Of a stretch of 64,000 nucleotides of DNA, positions 25,506 to 34,160 are shown piece after piece. The notes beneath the pieces were generated by a model that was given only the letters and a program-made list of their open reading frames with translations, searched no databases and was not told where the DNA came from. The stretch covers positions 62,001-126,000 of the forward strand of contig CAJFMX010000001.1 of assembly GCA_904393115.1 (NCBI GenBank), written 5' to 3'. The stretch is from an uncultured Clostridia bacterium. Its GTDB lineage: Bacteria; Bacillota; Clostridia; Christensenellales; UBA1750. The translations under genes were made by a program, and so were the position numbers. Positions within the stretch are counted from its first letter, which is position 1, and every line of letters begins with the position of its first letter.

Positions 25506-26267
25506 TCAGGGCGGCGGCGCCTTGCCGCGCGCCCGCGCGCGGTACTGCGCGGGCGTGAGCCCGACCTCCGACTTGAAGAGCCGGCTGAAGCGCGACAGGT
25601 CCACGTAGCCCACGCTGGCTGCGATCTGCGCCACCGGGAGCACGGTCGTCCCGAGCAGGTGCTTGGCCCGCTCCAGCCGCAGGCCCCGCACGTACTGCAC
25701 GAACGTGCTCCCCGTATAGCGCTTGAACAGATAGCCGCAGTAGTTGGTGCTCAGGTAAAAGATCTTGGAGAGCTCGGTCAGCGTCAGGGGCCTGCAGTAG
25801 TGCGCGTCGACGTAGCGCTTCAGGTCGTTGAAGTGCACGTTCTCCGTTTCCCCCTCCGGCGCGCCCTTGCCCGCGGCGGGCGCGCGCCGGCTGCGGGCAA
25901 GGGTCCGGTACAGCTGCTGCAGGAGGGACTGGAAGTGCTCCTCCTGCACGGGCTTCAGGCAGTAATCGTAGACCCGGAGCCGCAGGGCCCGCTGCGCGTA
26001 TTCGAACTTGCGCGCGCCGCTGACGATCACGAACACGATCTCGGGCCGCCGCTCGCGCACGGAGCGGATCAGCTCCAGGCCGGACAGGGCCGGCAGCTCG
26101 ACCTCCGTAAAGACCACGTCCGGCTGCAGGCGGAGGATCTCCTTGCGCGCGCGCACCGGATCGGAGCTGGAGCCGATCAGCCGGAAGCCCTGGGGCTCCA
26201 ACGGGTGCGCCTGGAGGAGGGCAGAGAGGAACGAGCTGTCCGCGTCCACCCAGTAGATTCTGTACAT
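25506..26267 (-). CDS. AraC-type response regulator with Glu at the phospho-acceptor position
   Basis: 253 residues. Receiver-like domain (1-120) followed by a linker and an AraC double HTH (YLSTNYCGYLFKRYTG and IAASVGYVDLSRFSRLFKSEVG). In YesN-type regulators the acceptor is the Asp in a TDIxMP motif; here it is E55 in VVFTEVELP. The acidic pair (D8, D10) and the LKP lysine remain. Glu can mimic phospho-Asp, so the protein may be permanently active or respond to another signal. No histidine kinase gene is adjacent. It is divergent from oligosaccharide operon A, its probable target. Confidence 0.88.
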   Translation of the reverse strand: MYRIYWVDADSSFLSALLQAHPLEPQGFRLIGSSSDPVRARKEILRLQPDVVFTEVELPALSGLELIRSVRERRPEIVFVIVSGARKFEYAQRALRLRVYDYCLKPVQEEHFQSLLQQLYRTLARSRRAPAAGKGAPEGETENVHFNDLKRYVDAHYCRPLTLTELSKIFYLSTNYCGYLFKRYTGSTFVQYVRGLRLERAKHLLGTTVLPVAQIAASVGYVDLSRFSRLFKSEVGLTPAQYRARARGKAPPP

Positions 26268-26840
26268 AGGCTCCTCTCTTCATTCGACGGTCTCGGCTGC
26301 GCGCAAGGTCCCGGCCGGGCGCCCCCGGACAAAAGACGGCAAGACAGGCGCGCGTCCCCTCGAAACCGCCAGGTCGAAGGCCGCGCGCGTTCTGCGCTCT
26401 TTTTGCAGATTTTCGTTCATCCATGACGAAAAGCAATAAACCAATAAATAAGATAGACGATGTTCTATAATTCATGCAAGGAATATTCTGAAAATTGGAT
26501 GAAAAACATTGATTTTGCCATTGATTTTGTTGATTTTGCCATTGATTTTCTGAAAATGAATCTGAAGACTCCCAGGTCCACATCATTGCGCAGTCCATCG
26601 AAATGCACCGGCAATCTTTTCCGGGAAAGGCGAAGGTTCTGCGGCATCTGCACATTCGAAGGCACATAGAAATTTGCACAGGGGAATCCGGACTGGCAAA
26701 GCGAAGAAAGCGGCCCGACTGCATCGGAGAGGGCGGGAAAGGCCCGAAAAGAGACAAAAACAAGGGGGCGCGGCAAAAAAACAGGCGGGCGAACGCCCTC
26801 CGGCAGCGGCTGATTTCAAAAAAAACGGAGGAGGTGCGCA
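26268..26840. other. AT-rich regulatory interval between regulator and operon A
   Basis: About 570 bases without a gene. From 26400 to 26580 it is markedly AT-rich, with a perfect -10-like TATAAT at 26466-26471 (plus strand, weak -35) and a 21-base tandem repeat just after it. The remaining 260 bases up to the first permease are GC-rich leader in which I see no clear riboswitch or terminator. Confidence 0.6.
26509..26549 (+). repeat. 21-base tandem repeat in operon A leader
   Basis: Two adjacent copies of TTGATTTTGCCATTGATTTT plus one base (26509-26529 and 26530-26549), each itself containing two TTGATTTT words. The resulting four TTGATTTT elements are spaced about 11, 10 and 11 bases, that is one helical turn apart, a layout expected for cooperative AraC-type binding. 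Confidence 0.75.
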
Positions 26841-27803
26841 ATGAGCACTGGATCGTACAGCATATCCCAACCCAAGGGCGCAAAACCATTCTGGACGGCG
26901 CGACGGCAGACGGGCCTCAAGATGTTTCTGCTGGTGCTGCCCATGCTTGCGCTGGTCTTCGTCTTCAGCTACCTGCCCCTGCTCGGCTGGTGCTACGCCT
27001 TTGCCGACTACGTCCCGGGCCGCTCCATCTTTGCGCTGGACTATGTGGGCCTGACCTATTTCAAGATGATGTTCTCGGGCGTCGGCTATTTCCCGACCGT
27101 CATGCGCAACACGCTCGTGCTGAGCCTTGCGGGCATCCTGCTCTCGCCCCTGCCGGCGATCCTGGCCATCATGGTCACGCAGCTGAGCGGCGGCTGGACG
27201 GGGCGGTTTCAAAAGACGATCCAAACCGCGACCTCGCTGCCGAACTTCATCTCCTGGGTGCTGGTCTACTCGCTGTTCTTCGCCCTGTTCAACACGAGCA
27301 ACGGCGCGGTGAACCAGATCCTGCTGAGCCTGGGCCTCATCGAGAAGCCGACGAACATCCTGATCAACGCGGACCTGGCCTGGGCGTTCCAGATCTGCAT
27401 CAGCGTCTGGAAGAACTCCGGGTGGAACGCCATCATCTACTTTGCCGCGATCACCGGCATTGACCAGGAGCTCTACGACGCGGCCGACGTGGACGGCGCG
27501 GGCACCTTCCAGAAGATCCTGCACGTGACGGTCCCGGGCCTGATGTCGACGTTCTTCGTGCTGCTGCTGATGTCGATCGCCAACATGCTCAGCAACGGCT
27601 TTGAGCAGTACTATGTGTTCCAAAACGCGCTGACGATGAACAAGCTGGAGGTCCTGGACACCTATATTTACAAAATCGGCCTGTCCAACCTGCAGTTCTC
27701 CCTCTCGACCGCAATGGGCATCTTTAAGTCGCTGGTGAGCATCGTGCTGCTGACCCTCGCCAACCTCGCCTCCAAGGCGATCCGCGGCGAATCCATCTTC
27801 TGA
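26841..27803 (+). CDS. Oligosaccharide ABC permease, LplB type (operon A)
   Basis: 320 residues, six transmembrane helices. The EAA coupling motif is AADVDGAGTFQKILHVTVPG. LplB/MalF-type subunits pair with the YtcP/LplC subunit encoded next and a binding lipoprotein to import oligosaccharides; the ATPase is not in this operon. Typical ends: N-terminal soluble lead and the final RGESIF. AACGGAGGAGGTGCGCA precedes ATG 26841. Confidence 0.93.
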   Translation: MSTGSYSISQPKGAKPFWTARRQTGLKMFLLVLPMLALVFVFSYLPLLGWCYAFADYVPGRSIFALDYVGLTYFKMMFSGVGYFPTVMRNTLVLSLAGILLSPLPAILAIMVTQLSGGWTGRFQKTIQTATSLPNFISWVLVYSLFFALFNTSNGAVNQILLSLGLIEKPTNILINADLAWAFQICISVWKNSGWNAIIYFAAITGIDQELYDAADVDGAGTFQKILHVTVPGLMSTFFVLLLMSIANMLSNGFEQYYVFQNALTMNKLEVLDTYIYKIGLSNLQFSLSTAMGIFKSLVSIVLLTLANLASKAIRGESIF

Positions 27804-27820
27804 AAGGAGGCAGAGACGGC

Positions 27821-28708
27821 ATGCGCAGACAAACCAAATCCCTGAGCAGCAAATTCTTGCGAGGTCTGAACTTCTTTCTCCTCATCGTCTTTGCGTTCCT
27901 GTGCGTGTACCCGCTGTACTTCATCTTCATCAACTCCATCAGCGGCGCGGACGCGGTGGTCCGGGGCGTGTACATCCTCCCGGAGGACTTCTCCCTGGAG
28001 TTCTACAAGTCCCTGCTGCAGATGCCCAACATCCCCAACAGCATCGTGGTCTCCGTGGCCAGGACCGTCCTGGGCACGGCGCTGACCGTGATCTGCTCCT
28101 CCTTCCTGGGGTACATGGTCACCCAGAGCGAGCTGCCCTTGCGCAAGTGGGTCTATCGCTTCGTGGTCGCGACGATGTACTTCAACGCCGGGCTGATCCC
28201 CTGGTACATCCTGATGGTGAACCTCGGGCTGAAGAACAACTTCCTGCTCTACATCCTGCCAAGCGCGGTCGGCGCGTACTATGTGGTGCTGTCCAAGACG
28301 TACATCGAGTCCATCCCGGCCTCCGTGGAGGAATCCGCCAAGATCGACGGCGCGGGCGTGCTGACCATTTACGCGCGGCTCATCCTGCCCATGTCCATGC
28401 CGATCATCGCCTGCCTGATCGTGTTCTGCGCGGTGAACCAATGGAACGCCTGGTCGGATAACTTCTACCTCGTCTCGGACCCCAAGCTCTCCACGCTGCA
28501 GTACCAGCTCTACATGAACCTGGCCAACGAGAGCTCCAACGTCACCAACACGACCTCCAGCTCCAGCCTGCTGCGCTCCAAGGCCACCACGGAGCTCGGC
28601 CTGCGCTACGCGCTGAGCATGCTGACGGTCCTGCCCATCATCATGGTCTACCCCTTTATGCAGAAGTACTTCGTAAAGGGCATCATGCTGGGGGCTGTGA
28701 AGGGATAG
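27821..28708 (+). CDS. Oligosaccharide ABC permease, YtcP/LplC type (operon A)
   Basis: 295 residues with six helices. Coupling motif EESAKIDGAGVLTIYARLILP and the family ending YPFMQKYFVKGIMLGAVKG identify the MalG-like YtcP/LplC partner. Seventeen bases after the LplB-type gene; AAAGGAGGCAGAGACGGC precedes the start. Confidence 0.93.
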   Translation: MRRQTKSLSSKFLRGLNFFLLIVFAFLCVYPLYFIFINSISGADAVVRGVYILPEDFSLEFYKSLLQMPNIPNSIVVSVARTVLGTALTVICSSFLGYMVTQSELPLRKWVYRFVVATMYFNAGLIPWYILMVNLGLKNNFLLYILPSAVGAYYVVLSKTYIESIPASVEESAKIDGAGVLTIYARLILPMSMPIIACLIVFCAVNQWNAWSDNFYLVSDPKLSTLQYQLYMNLANESSNVTNTTSSSSLLRSKATTELGLRYALSMLTVLPIIMVYPFMQKYFVKGIMLGAVKG

Positions 28709-28763
28709 GCATCAACGGCCCAAGGCCGTGCTGCAATACACATCATTTAAGGAGGGTGTTTTC

Positions 28764-30536
28764 ATGAAGACCAAACGATGGCTGGCCCTGACCGTGGCGC
28801 TCCTGATGCTGCTTGTCACCGCGTGCAGCGCGGCGCCGGAGAGCACGACGGCCCCGGAAGACGGCGCGCCCTCGGGCGAGGCGTCCACAGAGGCCCCAGC
28901 GGACGGCGGCCAGGACAGCGGTATGGAGCCCGTCACCCTGACGGTGCAGGGCAACATCGGCGGCTCCGATTACATGGAGAACGGCATCATGGAGGACGCC
29001 GTCGCCCAGTACATCCGCGAGAACACGGGCATCTCCATTGACCTTGTCATGCTGCCCGACTCCGGCGACTCGCAGAACCGCCTCAACGCGATGATCGCGG
29101 CAAACGACCTGCCCGACGTCTTCTGCATCAACGGCGGCGACGCGCAGCTCAACAGCCTGATCGAGGGCGGCCTCATCTACGCGCTGGACGACTACATCGC
29201 AGACTATGCCCCGAACCTGAACGCGGACAACAACGCCCAGGCCATGATGGCGGCCAACCGCCTGGATGCCCCGGACGGCAAGCTCTACAAGATCGGCCTG
29301 AACAAGGGCTACTGGGACAGCGCAGGACTCGGCCCGCAGCGCGGCTACTACATCCGCTGGGACCTGTATCAGCAGCTCGGCTACCCGCAGATCACCACCA
29401 CGGACGAGCTGTGCGAGGTGCTGGCGCAGATGCAGGCGCTGGAGCCGCAGAACAAGAGCGGACAGCCCACCTATGCGGCCGGCGCCTGGAACAACGGCAT
29501 CCCGGACTCCATCCTCTGGCCGCAGGCGCTCATGATGGGCTACTCCACCGGCCCGGACAACATCCTGGCCGTGGACATCGAGACCCGGGAGATCCTGCCC
29601 ACAAGCCCCCTCAAGGACACGTCCTCCTATGTGTGGCAGGCCCTGCGCTGGGCCAACAAGCTCAACCAGCTCGGCGTGTTCGACCCGGACTCCTTCACGC
29701 AGACCTACCAGAACTACATGGATAAGTCCGGCGCGGGCAACTACCTGATGACGGTGCTCACCTGGACCGCCGGCAGCGCCAACGCTAACTTCATCGCCGA
29801 CGGCACGCCGGAAAAGCAGATGATCTGCCTGCCCTCGAAGGACTTTGGCTACAAGAACGTCACGCTCTTTGACAACATGGTCAAGGGCGAGCGCCAGTGG
29901 GTCGTCGCAAAGACCTGCGAGACGCCCGAGCGCGCCGTGCAGCTGCTGGACTTCCTCTCTTCTTTTGAATTCTCGCGCATCGCGCACGACGGCGTGATCG
30001 GCTCCAACTGGGACATGGTCGACGGCAAGGCGACCATCATCAACGAGGACTTCATCGGCATGAACGAGGAGGAGACCATCGAGAACAGCCTGGAGACCGG
30101 CGCCCGCATCTTCCGCCTGTTCTGCGGCTACGCCAGCGCGACGATCAACCCGGAGGACGGCCAGTCCGTCGACCTGCTCTCCGACGCCTTCCCGCTGACC
30201 GAGACGCACGAGGACTTCCTCGCCCACTACGGCAAGGACAGCATGAACGACGTGTACATGGACGGCATGAACACCTACACCAACTCGACCCTGATCACCT
30301 GGGGCACCCTGCCGGATGAGCTGCAGACCTATGCCACGAACCTGCGCGACTACCTGAACCAGGGCTATGTCGCGTGCATCCTGGCTGAGGACGACGCCGC
30401 CTTTGAGGCCCAGCGCGACGAGCTGATCGCGGGCCTGGATGCCTACCGCGTCGACGAGATGTACCAGTTCTACTACGACAACGCTATGCAGAACGACGAG
30501 CAGCTCCAGGCGGTCTACGATCTCCTGGGCGAATGA
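28764..30536 (+). CDS. Extracellular solute-binding lipoprotein (operon A)
   Basis: 590 residues. Signal peptide with lipobox LLVTAC (lipidated Cys at about residue 19), then an acidic Ser/Ala/Glu-rich tether of some 40 residues and a type 1 solute-binding fold of the large LipO/YtcQ class. It captures an oligosaccharide for the two permeases. AAGGAGGGTG precedes ATG 28764; upstream in-frame codons are in the leader. The ligand is unknown. Confidence 0.93.
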   Translation: MKTKRWLALTVALLMLLVTACSAAPESTTAPEDGAPSGEASTEAPADGGQDSGMEPVTLTVQGNIGGSDYMENGIMEDAVAQYIRENTGISIDLVMLPDSGDSQNRLNAMIAANDLPDVFCINGGDAQLNSLIEGGLIYALDDYIADYAPNLNADNNAQAMMAANRLDAPDGKLYKIGLNKGYWDSAGLGPQRGYYIRWDLYQQLGYPQITTTDELCEVLAQMQALEPQNKSGQPTYAAGAWNNGIPDSILWPQALMMGYSTGPDNILAVDIETREILPTSPLKDTSSYVWQALRWANKLNQLGVFDPDSFTQTYQNYMDKSGAGNYLMTVLTWTAGSANANFIADGTPEKQMICLPSKDFGYKNVTLFDNMVKGERQWVVAKTCETPERAVQLLDFLSSFEFSRIAHDGVIGSNWDMVDGKATIINEDFIGMNEEETIENSLETGARIFRLFCGYASATINPEDGQSVDLLSDAFPLTETHEDFLAHYGKDSMNDVYMDGMNTYTNSTLITWGTLPDELQTYATNLRDYLNQGYVACILAEDDAAFEAQRDELIAGLDAYRVDEMYQFYYDNAMQNDEQLQAVYDLLGE

Positions 30537-30610
30537 GCGCAGCGCGGAAGGGGCGGCCCCGGACGGACCGCCCGCTTCCCCCGCGCGCCCCTTGTTAGGA
30601 GGATTTCCGA

Positions 30611-31627
30611 ATGAGCAAGCGAATCGTGGGCGTCAGCCCCTGGTCCCCGCGGGACGGCGTGGATTACGACCTGATGAAGGCCGCGGGCATCGAGTGGGTG
30701 CGCCAGAATTCCGAGTTCCCCTTTGGCCGGAGCGAGGAGGACATCACCCCTTCGTACACGCGGTGGTTTGCCCGCTACAAGGAGGCCAAGGCGGCCGGCA
30801 TGAAGCAGGCCTGCGTCTCGCCGATCCCGGCGGGCTTCCGCTACAACCCGGAAACCGGCAAGCGCCAGACCTACCGCGCGATTCCCGACTGGGCGGGCTC
30901 CTTTGACAGCGACCGGTTCTACGAGGTAACCTACCGTGCGGCGAAGAAGCTGGCGGAGGACACGCGCGACTACATCGACCTGTGGCAGGTCTCCAACGAG
31001 ATGGACATCCTCGAGTTCCACGGCGAGATGACCCTGGAGCAGGCGGCGCGCTACCTGGTCGCGCAGGCCGAGGGCCTGCGCGCCGGCAACCCGGCGGCAA
31101 AGCTGGGCATCAACCCGGCCAACGCGACCTCGCCGGAGGCCCGCGTCCTGTACGACGCCTGCTACCGGGACCATCCGGACCTCATGGATTACGTCGGCGC
31201 GGACGGCTACTACGGCTCCTGGGCGCCGGGCAAGGTGCAGGACTGGGTCGAGGTGATCGACTACCTGCACGACCTGACGGGAAAGCCCGTGCTCATCAAC
31301 GAATGGGGCTATCCCTCCACCGGCGGCGCGCCCGACCCGGACGGCCCGGCAAAGCCCTGCGACGGCGGCCACTTCCGCAACGCCTGGCGCAAGGGGCAGT
31401 CCGAGGAGGAGCAGGCCGCCTACGTCGCGGCCGGCGTGCGGCTACTGCTGACGTACCCGAACTGCATGGGCTTCCTCTTCTACTCCTGGGGGGACGATGA
31501 GATCTGCTGGCACTGCGGCAAGCCCAACTGCCCCTCCGAGTGCTCCTGGAGCCTGACCGATGGCAAGAACCATCCCAAGCCCGCGTACTACGCCATGCAG
31601 GAGAACGTGCGCAAATACAACCACTGA
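30611..31627 (+). CDS. Putative clan GH-A glycosidase with C-terminal cysteine cluster (paralog 1)
   Basis: 338 residues, no signal peptide, so cytoplasmic. The layout is that of a retaining clan GH-A TIM barrel: acid/base candidate E130 in WQVSNEMD after strand 4 and nucleophile candidate E231 in LINEWGYP after strand 7, 101 residues apart. Near the end is a cysteine cluster, C299, C302, C307, C311, with the text CWHCGKPNCPSEC, which looks metal-binding. I cannot place it in a named GH family. It shares the cluster and the PKPAYYA ending with the next gene. Confidence 0.7.
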   Translation: MSKRIVGVSPWSPRDGVDYDLMKAAGIEWVRQNSEFPFGRSEEDITPSYTRWFARYKEAKAAGMKQACVSPIPAGFRYNPETGKRQTYRAIPDWAGSFDSDRFYEVTYRAAKKLAEDTRDYIDLWQVSNEMDILEFHGEMTLEQAARYLVAQAEGLRAGNPAAKLGINPANATSPEARVLYDACYRDHPDLMDYVGADGYYGSWAPGKVQDWVEVIDYLHDLTGKPVLINEWGYPSTGGAPDPDGPAKPCDGGHFRNAWRKGQSEEEQAAYVAAGVRLLLTYPNCMGFLFYSWGDDEICWHCGKPNCPSECSWSLTDGKNHPKPAYYAMQENVRKYNH

Positions 31628-31651
31628 CAAGACGGAAAGGATGGAATCGCT

Positions 31652-32770
31652 ATGCACATTCTGCCCAAGGAAGGCCGCTTCATCGCGGGCGTGTGCCATG
31701 CCCGTGAAAAGCTCGACTGCATCGCGGCCGCCAACATCCGCTGGAACCGGGAGGACGTTCCCTTTCCCTTCCAGCCCGGGAAGTTCGGGGAACTGACCCC
31801 GGCCTACATCGCCTACCGCGACAAGGTGCGGCGCTGCGCCGCGCGGGGCCTGAACACCATGTGCGTCACGCCCTATCCCAAGGCGTTCGCCCAGTTCGGC
31901 GTGGACCCGGCCTCGGCCGAGGGCCTGGCCGTCGTGGAAGAGACGCTCCGCTGGATGGCCGCGGACCTGAAGGCCGCGGGCCTGCGCGGATACCAGATCA
32001 CCAACGAGCTCAACGTGTTCCACTTCCGCGTCCCCCTGACGATGGAGCAGGTTCCCGCCTTCCTCATCGCGGGCATCCGGGGTGTGCACGCCGGCGATCC
32101 GGACGCTATCCTCGGCTACAACAGCGCGGGCGTCGGCCCGGAGGTGCAGGCCATGATCGAGCAGGTCCGGCCCTATCACGACCTGGTGGACTACATGGGC
32201 GTGGACTCCTACCGCGGCACCTGGTCCGACGGCGAGCCCGACGACATCCTCGGCGAGATCGACGCCACCTACAACGCCGTGGGCCTGCCGGTCCTGGTGC
32301 AGGAGTTCGGCTTCTCCAGCGCGGGCGAGATCTACACCCCCGAGGAGGCCCTGGCCTACGTCCGCTCCACGGGCTTTGACAGCCTGGAGGCCGTCTACGA
32401 GAACCCCGAGGCCTTCCTGGAGCGCATTCCCTACGCCCTGGCCAAGCGCGTGCTGGAGAGCCCGCGCCAGGAGTGGGCGAAGAACGCGCTCGGCTACATG
32501 CCGCACCTGCTGCGCAAGTGGCCGGGCGGCAGCAAGAAGTACCGCCACACGGACGATGGGCAGGCCGCCTTCCTGGACGAGGCGCTGGGCAAGATCCTGG
32601 CGCATCCGCACGTGTGCGGCGCGTTCGTCTACAGCTGGAGCGACCCGGACGTCTGCTTCAACTGCCGCTATCCGAACTGCCCCTGCGAGACCGCCTGGGG
32701 CATCACCACACCGGACGAAGAACCCAAGCCCGCCTACTACGCGGTGCAGAAGCATTTCGCAACCGTGTAA
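31652..32770 (+). CDS. Putative clan GH-A glycosidase with C-terminal cysteine cluster (paralog 2)
   Basis: 372 residues, cytoplasmic. It parallels the preceding protein: E119 in QITNELN and E218 in VLVQEFGFSS are acid/base and nucleophile candidates, 99 residues apart, and the C-terminal cluster C335, C338, C343, C345 reads CFNCRYPNCPCE. Both end with (E/H)PKPAYYA.Q. It has about 55 additional residues between the second Glu and the cluster. The pair probably acts in sequence on the oligosaccharide imported by operon A. AAAGGATGGAATCGCT precedes ATG 31652. Confidence 0.7.
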   Translation: MHILPKEGRFIAGVCHAREKLDCIAAANIRWNREDVPFPFQPGKFGELTPAYIAYRDKVRRCAARGLNTMCVTPYPKAFAQFGVDPASAEGLAVVEETLRWMAADLKAAGLRGYQITNELNVFHFRVPLTMEQVPAFLIAGIRGVHAGDPDAILGYNSAGVGPEVQAMIEQVRPYHDLVDYMGVDSYRGTWSDGEPDDILGEIDATYNAVGLPVLVQEFGFSSAGEIYTPEEALAYVRSTGFDSLEAVYENPEAFLERIPYALAKRVLESPRQEWAKNALGYMPHLLRKWPGGSKKYRHTDDGQAAFLDEALGKILAHPHVCGAFVYSWSDPDVCFNCRYPNCPCETAWGITTPDEEPKPAYYAVQKHFATV

Positions 32771-32778
32771 ATGCATCG

Positions 32779-32817
32779 GAACCGCCCTCCGGAAACCCTT
32801 CCGGAGGGCGGTTCTTG
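32779..32817 (+). terminator. Operon A terminator
   Basis: Perfect 16-base arms (GAACCGCCCTCCGGAA at 32779-32794 and complement at 32799-32814) with an ACCC loop, followed by TTG. Confidence 0.85.
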
Positions 32818-32882
32818 TGCGCAGGAAAACCGGCGACGCTATTTTATAGAGAAAACGAATGCAAGCAAATAAGGTATAGGTA

Positions 32883-32912
32883 TTGGACGAGGAGCGCAGG
32901 CGATTTTATAAT
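32883..32912 (+). promoter_or_regulatory. Promoter of the flavodoxin lipoprotein operon
   Basis: TTGGAC (32883-32888), 18-base spacer, perfect TATAAT (32907-32912). Confidence 0.7.
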
Positions 32913-33004
32913 GAATCCAGGAATCCGAACCCAGATGGCCATCCGCTCCAAACGACGCGGCGGGCGCACGCGCGCCGCCGCACCCAACAGGAGGAACCAC
33001 CCCA

Positions 33005-34147
33005 ATGAAGAAATTCCTATCCCTTGTGCTCGCAGCGACGCTGCTCCTTTTGATCCCCGGCTGCCAGAGCGGGGGAGAGGCCGCCGCGCCCTCCCCGGCG
33101 GAGTCGCCCGACTCGACGCCCGAAACCCCAGCGGAGTCCGCCACCCCGACGGAGTCCGCCGCCCCGACGGAGTCCGCCGCCCCGGCGGAGTCCGGGGATG
33201 CGCCGTCCAGCCCTGCGCCCACGGCGAGCGGGGAGAGCAACGTGCTCATCGCCTACTTCTCCTGGGCGGAAAACGCCGTCCTGGAGGGCGACGTGGACGC
33301 CGTGACCTCGCCCAGCGTCCTGGCCCCCGGAAACGTGCAGCAGCTCGCGGGCTGGGTGCAGGAGGAGACCGGCGGCGACCTCTTCTCCATCCAGGTGACG
33401 GACCCCTATCCCAGCGACTGGGACGCGTGCCTGGAGCGCGCCAACCAGGAGCGCGGCGACGACGCCCGTCCGGCGCTCGTCCGGCGCGTGGAGAACCTCG
33501 ATCAATACGACGTGGTCTTCCTCGGCTATCCCAACTGGTGGTACGGCGTGCCCATGGCGCTGCTCACCTTCCTGGAGGAGAACGACCTCTCCGGCAAGCA
33601 GGTCTACCTCTTCTGCTCGCACGGGACCGGGGGCCTGGCGCGCAGCGTGGAGATCCTGACCGCGGCCGCGCCGGAGGCCCGGTTCTCGGACAACGTGTTC
33701 GACTGCTATGAGGAGGACGCCGCCTCCTCGCAGGAGGAGATCCAGAGCTGGGTGGCGGAGCTGGGCCTGGCCTCGGGCGGCGCGGAGGCGGCGCAGGCGC
33801 GCACCATCGAGGTCCGCAGCGGCGAGACCGCCGTCACCTACGCGCTCGAGGACAATGCCGCCGCCGACGCGCTCCTGGCGCAGCTCCCCCTCACCATCGA
33901 GATCGAGGACTACAGCACGAACGAAAAGATCTTCTACCCGCCGCAGGCCCTGGAGACCGCGGGCGCGCCGGCGGCCTCGGGCGGCGCGGGCGTCCTGGCG
34001 TATTACGAGCCCTGGGGGGACGTCGTGCTCTTCTACGACGATTTCTCGGAGAATGCCTCGTTGTTCGCGCTGGGGCGCGCGGTCTCGGGCGCGGAGTCCA
34101 TCCGCGATTTGACCGGCACGGTCACCGTGGCGGTCGCCGAAGGATAG
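33005..34147 (+). CDS. Membrane-anchored flavodoxin with cyclophilin-like domain
   Basis: 380 residues. Lipoprotein signal with LIPGC (Cys about residue 20), a Pro/Ser/Glu tether with imperfect ESAAPT repeats, then a flavodoxin-like domain (VLIAYFSWAENA, FLGYPNWWYGVPMALLTFLE, FCSHGTGGLARS) of the class often seen in Clostridia. From about residue 260 follows a cyclophilin-like domain (VTYALEDNAAADALLAQLPLTIE, KIFYPP). FMN-dependent electron transfer outside the membrane is expected. First gene of a three-gene operon with a DUF362 lipoprotein and a permease. Confidence 0.87.
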   Translation: MKKFLSLVLAATLLLLIPGCQSGGEAAAPSPAESPDSTPETPAESATPTESAAPTESAAPAESGDAPSSPAPTASGESNVLIAYFSWAENAVLEGDVDAVTSPSVLAPGNVQQLAGWVQEETGGDLFSIQVTDPYPSDWDACLERANQERGDDARPALVRRVENLDQYDVVFLGYPNWWYGVPMALLTFLEENDLSGKQVYLFCSHGTGGLARSVEILTAAAPEARFSDNVFDCYEEDAASSQEEIQSWVAELGLASGGAEAAQARTIEVRSGETAVTYALEDNAAADALLAQLPLTIEIEDYSTNEKIFYPPQALETAGAPAASGGAGVLAYYEPWGDVVLFYDDFSENASLFALGRAVSGAESIRDLTGTVTVAVAEG

Positions 34148-34160
34148 GAGGCGGGAACCC

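Noticed and set aside
26509..26549. CRISPR-like repeat
   Set aside because: Only two adjacent copies with no spacers and no cas genes.
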